A stretch of DNA of 64,000 bases from Thalassospira sp. MCCC 1A01148 (GTDB taxonomy: Bacteria; Pseudomonadota; Alphaproteobacteria; Rhodospirillales; Thalassospiraceae), in NCBI RefSeq assembly GCF_001613795.1, contig NZ_LPVZ01000005.1:1-64000 (forward strand). Direction: 5' to 3'. Under the pieces are notes generated by a model that saw only the letters and a list, made by a program, of their open reading frames with translations, did no database searches and was not told where the DNA came from. Positions 27,058 through 35,064 of this stretch are shown piece after piece. The position numbers were made by a program, and so were the translations under genes. The number at the start of each line of letters is the position of its first letter. Position 1 is the stretch's first letter.

Positions 27058-27081
27058 AGAGGCCCGGAAATCCGGGCCTCT
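27058..27081 (-). promoter_or_regulatory. Intercistronic stem-loop between dppA and dppB
   Basis: AGAGGCCCGGA and TCCGGGCCTCT form a perfect 11-bp stem over two bases, 21 bases after the dppA stop on the minus strand, followed by TTTGCAATTT. It may be a leaky terminator giving excess DppA over the membrane parts. Confidence 0.7.
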
Positions 27082-27101
27082 CTGACTAAATTTTGGTGCG
27101 C

Positions 27102-28709
27102 TTACTCAGCGAGATCCACACCATAGAAGATGTGACCACCGAACGGATCGATTTTGTAGTCAACAACTTCGTTGCGGACCGGCTCGAAAACGATCGAGTG
27201 TGCGATGGTTGCCCACGGTGCTTCACGTTTGAAGACAACCTGAGCTTCTTCGTACAGACGGGTACGCTCGAGAACGTCCGAAGTGGTTTTTGCCTGCTGA
27301 ATCAGGTTGTCGAACTCTTCGTTGCACCACTGTGCACGGTTCGAACCACCAACTGCGTCACAACCCAGAAGGACTGCGAGGAAGTTGTCGGGGTCGCCGT
27401 TATCACCGGTCCAACCGAGCATGAAGGTACCCTGTTCACCTTTTTTGGTGCGCTCAAGGTATTCGCCCCACTCGTAGGAAACGATTTCGGCATTCACACC
27501 AATTGCAGCCCAGTCAGCCTGAACGAGTTCGGCCATACGGCGTGCGTTCGGGTTGTAAGGACGCTGAACCGGCATGGCCCAGATATCGGTGGTGAAGCCG
27601 TCCGGATAACCAGCTTCTGCCAGCATGGCTTTGGCTGCTTCCGGATCATACGGATCATCAACGGTGTCGTTGTTATAAGACCAGATGGTCGGCGGGATCG
27701 GGTTTTTCGCCGCAGAACCGGCACCCTGATAAACACCTTCGATGATGGCGTCTTTGTTGATCGCCATGTTCAGTGCTTTACGAACCTTCGGATCGGTGAA
27801 CGGTTCTTTTGCGGTGTTGTAACCGAGGTAACCAACGTTCAGACCTTCCTGGCTCAGCAGGTTGATGTCAGCGTCTGCATCCATTGCTTCCAGATCAGCC
27901 GGGTTCGGGTACGGCATGACATGGCATTCGCCAGCCTGAAGCTTCTGGTAACGAACAGTGCTGTCCGGGGTGATGGCGAAGATCAGGTTATCGATGGCTG
28001 CCGGGCCTTCCCAGTATTCCGGGAATGCCTTGTAACGGATAACCGCATCTTTCTGATAGGTAACCAGCTGGAACGGACCGGTGCCGACCGGGTTCAGGTC
28101 AACGGCTTCCGGGGTGCCTGCTTCCATCATGACGTCTGCGTATTCAGCCGACAGAACCGATGCGAAGTCCATAGCCATGTTGGCAATGAACGGAGCTTCC
28201 GGACGATTGAGGACGAATTTCACGGTGTAGTCGTCAACCTTGACGATGTCCTTGATCAGGTCCGGCATCGACATGGCGTTGAAGTACTCGTAAGAGCCGC
28301 CGGAAACACCATGATACGGGTGTTCCTTGTCGAACTGACGCATGAAGGTGAAGATTACGTCGTCAGCGTTGAATTCACGGGTCGGGGTGAATTCATCGGT
28401 GCTGTGGAACTTGACGCCTTTACGAAGGTTAAAGGTGTATTCCAGACCATCGGCCGAAACATCCCAGCTGGTCGCAAGACCCGGAACGATGGTGGTGGTG
28501 CCGCGCTTGAACTGTACCAGGCGGTTAAAGACCTGACGCGAAGACGCATCAAAGGTCGTGCCTGAGGTGTAGAGCGACGGGTTGAACCCTTCCGGGCTAC
28601 CTTCCGAGCAATATACCAGGGTTTTTGCCGAAGCGGCGGTCGGAGCAGCAAGTGCGGTGGCTGCTAGCAGGCCTGCACCAAGTGCCACTTTGACGAAATT
28701 CGCTTTCAT
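27102..28709 (-). CDS. dppA: Periplasmic dipeptide-binding protein DppA
   Basis: Receptor of the dipeptide importer, 535 residues with signal peptide (LLAATALAAPTAASA-KT). It follows E. coli DppA closely: KTLVYCSEGSPEGFNPSLY, SGGSYEYFNAM, GTGPFQLVTYQKDAVIRYKAF, WAMPVQRPYNPNARRMAEL and GWTGDNGDPDNF. The close match supports dipeptide rather than nickel or heme specificity. GGGAGGC precedes the start. First gene of the operon. Confidence 0.95.
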   Translation of the reverse strand: MKANFVKVALGAGLLAATALAAPTAASAKTLVYCSEGSPEGFNPSLYTSGTTFDASSRQVFNRLVQFKRGTTTIVPGLATSWDVSADGLEYTFNLRKGVKFHSTDEFTPTREFNADDVIFTFMRQFDKEHPYHGVSGGSYEYFNAMSMPDLIKDIVKVDDYTVKFVLNRPEAPFIANMAMDFASVLSAEYADVMMEAGTPEAVDLNPVGTGPFQLVTYQKDAVIRYKAFPEYWEGPAAIDNLIFAITPDSTVRYQKLQAGECHVMPYPNPADLEAMDADADINLLSQEGLNVGYLGYNTAKEPFTDPKVRKALNMAINKDAIIEGVYQGAGSAAKNPIPPTIWSYNNDTVDDPYDPEAAKAMLAEAGYPDGFTTDIWAMPVQRPYNPNARRMAELVQADWAAIGVNAEIVSYEWGEYLERTKKGEQGTFMLGWTGDNGDPDNFLAVLLGCDAVGGSNRAQWCNEEFDNLIQQAKTTSDVLERTRLYEEAQVVFKREAPWATIAHSIVFEPVRNEVVDYKIDPFGGHIFYGVDLAE

Positions 28710-29114
28710 TAAATGCCTCCCTCAAGGCTGGTCCGAACAAATTAATGCTGTCTGCGTGACATTGATCCGGTCACGTTTGACAATGCTTCTTGCAACGGAC
28801 GAGGTTTACCCGATCCAACAGATGTGAATGTTGGCAATCGACGATGGAAAGTAATCAGGGTTTCTACGTATCGTCAACGGTTCCTGCGGGATTTTACGTA
28901 GTCCGAGGTCAGGCTTGAATGATGAATTTAAGTCAAGTGTTTGTTATTTTTATGAAATTCACTGTTCAAATTTGTCGGGGCAGCAGTGCATTTTTTTCAA
29001 GGCTCGGCGGGTGAAATCTGTAAATCACGTGTTTGAAATGTGCTTTTAAACGATTCATATCTTATTGAATCATAATGATTCGTTTGATTTCACCCGGCGC
29101 TTTAGCGTGGATTT
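28710..29114. other. 405-base intergenic region upstream of dppA
   Basis: No gene is supported here. The dppA half (28710-28900) should hold its promoter. The distal half is AT-rich and holds the nested inverted repeats described separately at 29008-29096. The upstream gene, a threonine aldolase, has no clear T-tract terminator here. Confidence 0.5.
29008..29096. repeat. Nested inverted repeats upstream of dppA
   Basis: Outer arms CGGGTGAAATC (29008-29018) and GATTTCACCCG (29086-29096) are perfect 11-bp complements. Inside lies GAATCATAATGATTC (29067-29081), a palindrome symmetric except for its centre base, overlapping another inverted pair GATTC...GAATC (29052-29071). This gives several copies of the half-site GAATCA. 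It may be an operator array or a structured transcript end. Confidence 0.6.
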
Positions 29115-30134
29115 CTACTCTAAGGTGGTCTTGAGTTCGGTGATTTGCACGATATCCGTGTTCCAGGCCGCAACAAATCGATAAACATCCGCGCCAAGTG
29201 ATGGCCAGCCATGGAACATCAGGCCAGCATTGCGCAGCTTGTCGGCCAATTCCGGGGACATTTTGACAAACAGCTCGTTGCCCTCTGCCGGATGGGCAAG
29301 TTCCCCACCTTGTGATTTAAGTACCTCGGCAAGGGTTTGTGCCGCTTCATTTGCGTGGCGGGCATTCTTGAGCCAGACATCGTCCGTGATATAGGCCAGA
29401 AGCTGTGTCGCCAGATAGCGATGCTTGGAATGCAAGTGACCACTGCGCTTGCGGGCCTGCTCGACCCGAGACTTCAGGCTGCTATCAAACAGCACAATTG
29501 CGTCGACGGCCATCGCACCGTTCTTGGTCGCGCCAAAGCTGATGGCATCGACCCCGGCCTTCCAGGTCACATCGGCCGGATGACACTTCAGATGGGCCAT
29601 CGCATTGGCAAAGCGCGCGCCATCCATGAACAGGCGCAGGTCATGTTTGCGGCAGACCTCGCCAATCGCCTTGACCTCGTCAATGCTGTATACCGCACCA
29701 AGTTCGGTGGCCTGCGTAATTGCCACGCATTCCGGTGATACCGAATGCACGCCGCGATCAACCCGGTCTGCGATAAAGGCATCAAGGTCGCTTGCATCCA
29801 GCTTGGCGGCCGGGCCATCCATCGGCAAAAGTTTTGCGCCGCCCGTGAAAAAGGCAACGCCAGTGCTTTCATCTTCATTTATGTGGGCTTCGTGATGGCA
29901 AACCACGCCACCATATGGCGACACAAGTGCAGACAGGCTAATGCAATTTGCCGCAGTGCCTGTTGCCACCGGGATCACGGCAACCTCTTTGCCAAACAGT
30001 TCTGAGAAAGCCGCGTCAAGTTTCTGGCTGATCTCATCGCCCCCATAGGCCGGGGCATTGGCAGAAGCCTCTTTTGTCAGGGCTTCGAGAACTTCCGGGC
30101 AAAAGGGCGATACGTTGTCCGAGGCAAAATTCAT
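29115..30134 (-). CDS. Low-specificity L-threonine aldolase, copy 1
   Basis: PLP enzyme (fold type I) splitting L-threonine or allo-threonine to glycine and acetaldehyde. PVATGTAANCISLSAL, CHHEAHINEDESTG, FMDGARFANAMAHL and the PLP-lysine segment SFGATKNGAM are all present. The ATG at 30134 (MNFASDN) gives 339 residues and aligns with the paralogue's start; the frame to 30185 is extra. The paralogue lies 74 bases upstream on the same strand. Confidence 0.9.
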   Translation of the reverse strand: MNFASDNVSPFCPEVLEALTKEASANAPAYGGDEISQKLDAAFSELFGKEVAVIPVATGTAANCISLSALVSPYGGVVCHHEAHINEDESTGVAFFTGGAKLLPMDGPAAKLDASDLDAFIADRVDRGVHSVSPECVAITQATELGAVYSIDEVKAIGEVCRKHDLRLFMDGARFANAMAHLKCHPADVTWKAGVDAISFGATKNGAMAVDAIVLFDSSLKSRVEQARKRSGHLHSKHRYLATQLLAYITDDVWLKNARHANEAAQTLAEVLKSQGGELAHPAEGNELFVKMSPELADKLRNAGLMFHGWPSLGADVYRFVAAWNTDIVQITELKTTLE

Positions 30135-30208
30135 CTTGTATCTCGTGCTTGTGGGTGGCGTCAGGGGTGGTGGTATCACACGCAACGGGGCGATATGACA
30201 AGCGCGTG

Positions 30209-31231
30209 CTATTGATCAATGGTTTCCGGCAGGGCCTTGATCATCTCGATCGGGCTGTTCCATGCACAGACAAAACGATAGGCATCCGGACCAAGCGACG
30301 GCCACGGGCGGAAGACAATACCCGCCGCGCGGAGCTTCTCGGCCAGGACATTGGTCATGTGGATAAACAACTCGTTGCCCTGGGGAACAAAGGCGGGCTT
30401 TGCCCCCATGGTCGAAAGGGATTTGGCGAGTGCCTGTGCGGCCGCGTTGGCATGGCGGGCATTGCGAAGCCACAGGTCATCTTCAAGATAAGCCAGAAGC
30501 TGTGCAGCAAGATAGCGGTGCTTGGAAAACAGATGACCACCACGCTTGCGGTTCTGTTCTGTTTTACGCCGAAGTTCCGGATCAAACAGTATGATCGCAT
30601 CAACAGCCAATGCACCGTTTTTGGTTGCTCCGAAACTCAAGACGTCAACACCGGCTTTCCAGGTTATCTCGGACGGATGGCAATCAAGGGCTGCAGCCGC
30701 ATTGGCAAAGCGCGCCCCATCCATGAAAAGCCGCATATCGTGTTTTTGGCAAACCGACCCAATCGCCTGAATTTCGTCGACGCTGTATATGGTTCCGAAC
30801 TCGGTGCTTTGCGTGATCGCAACACATTCAGGGTCCACGGAATGCATGCCGTTCGAAACATGTTTGTTCAAATAGGCATCAAGCGCGTCGGCTTCTATCT
30901 TTGCCGATGGCCCATCCATGCCAAGTAGTTTCGCCCCGCCGCCATAAAACGCAACGCCTGTTGATTCCGTTACATTAATATGGGCGTGGTGATGACAAAC
31001 CACGCCACCAAACGGGGACACCAGCCCCGAAAGCCCGATCACATTTGCTGCGGTTCCGGTTGCGACCGGCACAACACAAACATCTATGCCAAACAGTGTT
31101 GAAAACGCTTCGTCAAGCTGGCGGCTTTTGTCATCAGCCCCGTAGGGCAGGGCATCGGCATCGCTTTCAGCGGCAATGGCGGCAAGGATTTCCGGACAGA
31201 TTGGTGTGATGTTGTCAGACGAAAAGTTCAT
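30209..31231 (-). CDS. Low-specificity L-threonine aldolase, copy 2 (paralogue)
   Basis: 340 residues from the ATG at 31231 (MNFSSDN). The same motifs as copy 1 occur in the same order: PVATGTAANVIGLSGL, CHHHAHINVTESTG, FMDGARFANAAAAL and SFGATKNGALAVD with the PLP lysine. Both copies keep the catalytic residues, so both are probably active, perhaps with different beta-hydroxy amino acids. A tandem duplication is the simplest origin. Confidence 0.9.
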   Translation of the reverse strand: MNFSSDNITPICPEILAAIAAESDADALPYGADDKSRQLDEAFSTLFGIDVCVVPVATGTAANVIGLSGLVSPFGGVVCHHHAHINVTESTGVAFYGGGAKLLGMDGPSAKIEADALDAYLNKHVSNGMHSVDPECVAITQSTEFGTIYSVDEIQAIGSVCQKHDMRLFMDGARFANAAAALDCHPSEITWKAGVDVLSFGATKNGALAVDAIILFDPELRRKTEQNRKRGGHLFSKHRYLAAQLLAYLEDDLWLRNARHANAAAQALAKSLSTMGAKPAFVPQGNELFIHMTNVLAEKLRAAGIVFRPWPSLGPDAYRFVCAWNSPIEMIKALPETIDQ

Positions 31232-31317
31232 TGGGGCCTCAATGGGATCGGGCAAAAGCGCTTTGTCACTTGGTGGTTGACCAAGATTGTTTGGATTTTG
31301 CCGTCTTGGCAAGTCGG

Positions 31318-33600
31318 CTATTTGCTGGTGGCGATAAATACACCATCCCAATCGGTCGGTGGTGGCGTTGTGCAGAACAGTGCAATCCGTTCAGCATAGA
31401 GATCATAAAGACCATCAAGTGATGCAAGCTCATGCGCGGTGTCGCGGCACTGTGCGATCAGTCCCTCGGCATCTTCCCAGCGCTGACTTCGATAGGCTTC
31501 AATCATTGCAGCGTGCAAATCCGCAAAGGTTCTGAATTGCGCGGTTGACGCCATGCCGGCGTCGCCAAGAAGGGCATAAATATGGACGGCTTCGCTTTTG
31601 CCTTTGACTGCGATCAGGTCGAGTTCGATGATCGCAAAGTCGTCGCCAACCCGTTTGGCGACATCCTCGCCCAAGACAACATCGACACCGTAATTCTTTG
31701 ACTGTCCTTCAAGGCGGGATGCAAGGTTAACCGCATCACCCAGCACGGAATAGTCAAAGCGCTGATCGGACCCCATATTGCCGACAAGGCACTCGCCGCA
31801 ATTGATCCCGATGCCGACATTAAGTGGCAGGAAGGTTTCATTGGCTTGGGCCGCTTCCTGTTCCCGGTTGGTGTTGAGCTCCTTAAGTGCGCTTCGCATC
31901 GCAAGGGAGCTGTCACACGCATTATGGGTGTGGTTTTCTACATCCAGTGGTGCGTTCCAAAAGGCCATGATGCAGTCACCCATATATTTATCAATCGTGC
32001 CTTCACGATTAAGGATGCATCCGGTCAGCGGGGTCAGAAGCCGGTTGATCAGGCGGGTCAGGCCCTGCGGGTTTGATTTGAAGCCCTCCGAGATTGCTGT
32101 AAATCCCCGGACATCACAGAACATCAACGTCATGTCACGGGTTTCCCCGCCCAATTTCAGACGTTCGGGATGTTCGGCCAGTTGTGCCACCAGTGCCGGT
32201 GACAGATAGTTGGCAAAGGCAGCCCGCACCTGACGGCGTTCGCCCTCTGTGCGCATGAAACCAAGCGAACTGGTGGCAAGATACACAGCTGCCAACCCGA
32301 CAATCGGATAAAGCGGATCAATCAGAACAAGTTCCTGTGTATAGGCCCACCAGGAAATACCAACCGCGCTTCCGCCTATTGCAAGGCCAATGACGGCGGG
32401 CCAAACAGCGCCCAGGCGCGGAACGCCTACAATAAAGAACATCCCGACAATCAGAAGAACGAGCATTTCGACCTCTGCCAACCAATAAGGGCGGGTCAGG
32501 AAGTGTTCAAGCAGCATCTGTTCAAGCATTTCAGCGTGGATTTCGACGCCCGGGATGACCCGGTCAAGTGGGGTGGAGCGCAGATCAAGCAACCCTGCAG
32601 CACTTGTTCCCAGCAAAACCATCTTGTTCTGCAGGGTCTCTGGCCCAACTGCGCCGTCAAGAATATCAGTCGCTGACAGATATCGGTCTTTCTGATGTCC
32701 GGTAAAATGCACCCACATATACCCGGCGTGATCCGTCGGGATGGTCAGTGCACCGACCCTTACAGATGCGATGCCTTCGGAGTTGGTCCAGCGCGTGCTG
32801 CCGCTTGCGCCGGACATGCGCACCAGCATGGTCTTCGGGGCGTTCTGCAATACGCGCAGCATCTCAAGGCTGAGTGTCGGATAGACCGGCTTGCCAATCC
32901 CGGGCTGATCATGATCGATCGCTGCCATCAATGGTACGCGCCGTACAATCCCGTCTTGCCCCGGCGACACGTTGACCAATGCGTTGCCGGTCGCTGCCGC
33001 TTCGATGATTTCAAGGTTCCTTGCGGCAGTTGGCAAGACCGGAACAAAGTCCGAAAGTTTGCGGCCTGCTTCACCAGCGGCACTGAAATTCCCGACCTGA
33101 CGGGGCAGGGTGTCAAGATCACCATTGCGAAGCTGAACAGCAGTAACGACGTTGCCGGTGCCCTTGATGAATTGGGCAAACAGTTGATCGTGATCGGGCA
33201 AAGTCTTTGCCATTTCCGCGATGCGATCACGTTCGGGACTTTGCGGCCAGTCATCGATCACCCGTGATGGCGATGTGCGATCTGGCTCGGCAAAAACCAT
33301 ATCAAAGCCGACAACACTCGCCCCGCTGGCGCGCAGGCGATACAGCAATTCCGAAAGCTTGGTGCGCGGCCAAGGCCATTGGCCTTCTTCTTGTAAGCTG
33401 CGCTCATCGATATCAACAATACGGACCCCGGCATCTTCGTAGGTGCGTGGTGCAATTTGTTGGTAAAAGTCGAAAACAGTTAAACGCAGCTGATCAATTA
33501 CCGGCACATTTTGCCAGCGGATAAAGATGCAGGTGATCAGTATGATCAAAGGAATCAGATAGTGCTGAAAACGCAGCACGCTGTTTTTAGTCATGAGCAT
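31318..33600 (-). CDS. CHASE2-domain class III adenylate cyclase
   Basis: 760 residues. An N-terminal helix (about 13-28) leads to a periplasmic CHASE2 sensor (about 30-350: FDFYQQIAPRTYEDAGVRIVDID...GASVVGFDMVFAEPD...), three membrane helices (about 365-445), and a cytosolic cyclase domain (about 485-645). Catalytic features are intact: metal-binding Asp in FCDVRGF, adenine-selecting Lys in TIDKYMGDC with the second Asp, and Asn/Arg in GDAVNLASRLEG. A 100-residue C-terminal tail follows. It should make cAMP in response to an envelope signal. Third gene after the FecR and Slam-like genes, 24 bases after the FecR stop. Confidence 0.92.
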   Translation of the reverse strand: MLMTKNSVLRFQHYLIPLIILITCIFIRWQNVPVIDQLRLTVFDFYQQIAPRTYEDAGVRIVDIDERSLQEEGQWPWPRTKLSELLYRLRASGASVVGFDMVFAEPDRTSPSRVIDDWPQSPERDRIAEMAKTLPDHDQLFAQFIKGTGNVVTAVQLRNGDLDTLPRQVGNFSAAGEAGRKLSDFVPVLPTAARNLEIIEAAATGNALVNVSPGQDGIVRRVPLMAAIDHDQPGIGKPVYPTLSLEMLRVLQNAPKTMLVRMSGASGSTRWTNSEGIASVRVGALTIPTDHAGYMWVHFTGHQKDRYLSATDILDGAVGPETLQNKMVLLGTSAAGLLDLRSTPLDRVIPGVEIHAEMLEQMLLEHFLTRPYWLAEVEMLVLLIVGMFFIVGVPRLGAVWPAVIGLAIGGSAVGISWWAYTQELVLIDPLYPIVGLAAVYLATSSLGFMRTEGERRQVRAAFANYLSPALVAQLAEHPERLKLGGETRDMTLMFCDVRGFTAISEGFKSNPQGLTRLINRLLTPLTGCILNREGTIDKYMGDCIMAFWNAPLDVENHTHNACDSSLAMRSALKELNTNREQEAAQANETFLPLNVGIGINCGECLVGNMGSDQRFDYSVLGDAVNLASRLEGQSKNYGVDVVLGEDVAKRVGDDFAIIELDLIAVKGKSEAVHIYALLGDAGMASTAQFRTFADLHAAMIEAYRSQRWEDAEGLIAQCRDTAHELASLDGLYDLYAERIALFCTTPPPTDWDGVFIATSK

Positions 33601-33624
33601 TTTTCAATAACTGCCCAGACAAAG

Positions 33625-35064
33625 TTAATTGAGCGTTGCTGAACCAGATGCACCAGCACTTACTGCCGTCGTTGTTAGTTTAAAATCAACGTTTGAGGCA
33701 TCAGTGAAAGTTGCCGTGGCATTGCATCCTCCGTTGGTGCAGTTCGTGTCAGGAGTAAAGTCACTGCCAGAGAACTTAACTTCGCCGCTCAAACCAGAAA
33801 AATCGACAGTGTTTGTTTTCATTTCCCCTTGAGCGACAGAAGTGAGTGACGCGCTGCCGTCTTCAACGTTTTGGAATGTCACAGATAACTGTCTGGTCGC
33901 AAAATTTACCGAGGTGATAAAATTGTAGGACAAACTACCGCTGTTAACTGCGACTGTGCCTGTTGTCGTAGTGCCACTGCTTACCTCACGAAGGCCGTCA
34001 TAGGTAAATGCGTCCGACGAATTTGATGACGTGCTTTGCGTATTGTTGTTCAGGATCACCGTGGTTTCAGTGACGTTTGTGGCGCTGTTGACCGTTCCCA
34101 TTTGTGCCATGGCAACGTTGATCGCCTGTGCGCCCGCTGCGCCGGTTTGAGTCTGGGCCTGTCCGCTTTGCTGTTGGCTTAAAACTGTTTGCTGGCTACC
34201 AGACGATCCCGATGATGAACCGTTGCTGCTTCCCGCAGCGGAACCATCGCCATCGCGTGATGCCGTGCGTATGACATTCGTTGAAAAGTCAAACGTTGCC
34301 GCACTTGTCGGGAACCGTGTGGGCGTGGTGACGTTGCTGTCTGAGACAAAGACACCAAAGTTCTCGCCGGTTACGTTTTGCGAACCACCACTCTGATCAA
34401 AGGCGGCAAAGGCGCCCGGGCGCGATGTTGTGTCATTGCGCGACAGGCCGGGTCCCTGATTGACCGCCATGAAGACCAACTGGTTTGCGGTATTTGCATC
34501 CGTGGTGTCAAAACTGCCCGGTACGATCTGGTTTGCCTGATCTGCGGTCATGGAGCGGATCAGTCCAATGGTGCCGCGAATACCGATTGAGCCAACCGGC
34601 AGGTTCACATCCATGCTAGATGGATTGTTAAGCGGAATTTTGCCGGTGACAAAGCGCATGACGCCCTTGGCCATATCGGCAACGATGCGCCCGTCGCCAG
34701 TAGCCGGGTCGTAGACGAACTCGTCAATCGCGACGTCGCTGTTAGGGCCAATGGTAAAGACCGTTTCATCAAGCAACAACACCTGCATGCCCGCGTTGGC
34801 CGAGGTGATGATCCGATCCCCCAGATAAACCGGCATGCCACTTTCAACCAGAATACCGACTTCGCCGGTGACTTTGGAAAGTGTGATTTCACCAGTAACA
34901 GCGGCTGACACGCCGGCCATTTCGGCTTCAAGCTCTGCCTTTGCAGGTGTGGGTGCACTTAACATGGTTGCGGTAACCAGCGGCGCACAGAGAAGCGTTG
35001 CGATGGCAAGTCGACGGATCGCAGTGGTTGGCGTCAGGGGCGAAATTTTGGCCTTTTGCATCAC
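33625..35064 (-). CDS. Secreted FecR-domain protein with C-terminal barrel-like domain
   Basis: 479 residues. Signal peptide (cleavage near AKA-EL), FecR domain at about 60-165 (VGILVESGMPVYLGDRIIT, LLLDETVFTIGPNSDVAIDEF, LPVGSIGIRGTIGLI), then a Ser/Gly/Gln/Thr-rich linker (about 270-310), and a C-terminal beta-rich region from about 345 with SLSYNFITSVNFATRQLSVTF and a CTNGGC pair. The C-terminal part recalls the TbpB-like beta-barrels that Slam proteins export; this is inference. GTG 35064 overlaps the upstream stop (TAGTG), with ATG 35061 as alternative. The ligand and final location are unknown. Confidence 0.82.
   Translation of the reverse strand: MMQKAKISPLTPTTAIRRLAIATLLCAPLVTATMLSAPTPAKAELEAEMAGVSAAVTGEITLSKVTGEVGILVESGMPVYLGDRIITSANAGMQVLLLDETVFTIGPNSDVAIDEFVYDPATGDGRIVADMAKGVMRFVTGKIPLNNPSSMDVNLPVGSIGIRGTIGLIRSMTADQANQIVPGSFDTTDANTANQLVFMAVNQGPGLSRNDTTSRPGAFAAFDQSGGSQNVTGENFGVFVSDSNVTTPTRFPTSAATFDFSTNVIRTASRDGDGSAAGSSNGSSSGSSGSQQTVLSQQQSGQAQTQTGAAGAQAINVAMAQMGTVNSATNVTETTVILNNNTQSTSSNSSDAFTYDGLREVSSGTTTTGTVAVNSGSLSYNFITSVNFATRQLSVTFQNVEDGSASLTSVAQGEMKTNTVDFSGLSGEVKFSGSDFTPDTNCTNGGCNATATFTDASNVDFKLTTTAVSAGASGSATLN

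Noticed and set aside
27093..28565. 490-codon open frame antisense to dppA
   Set aside because: It mirrors dppA almost end to end. Biased codon use in the real gene leaves the opposite strand free of stops. The translation has no family features.
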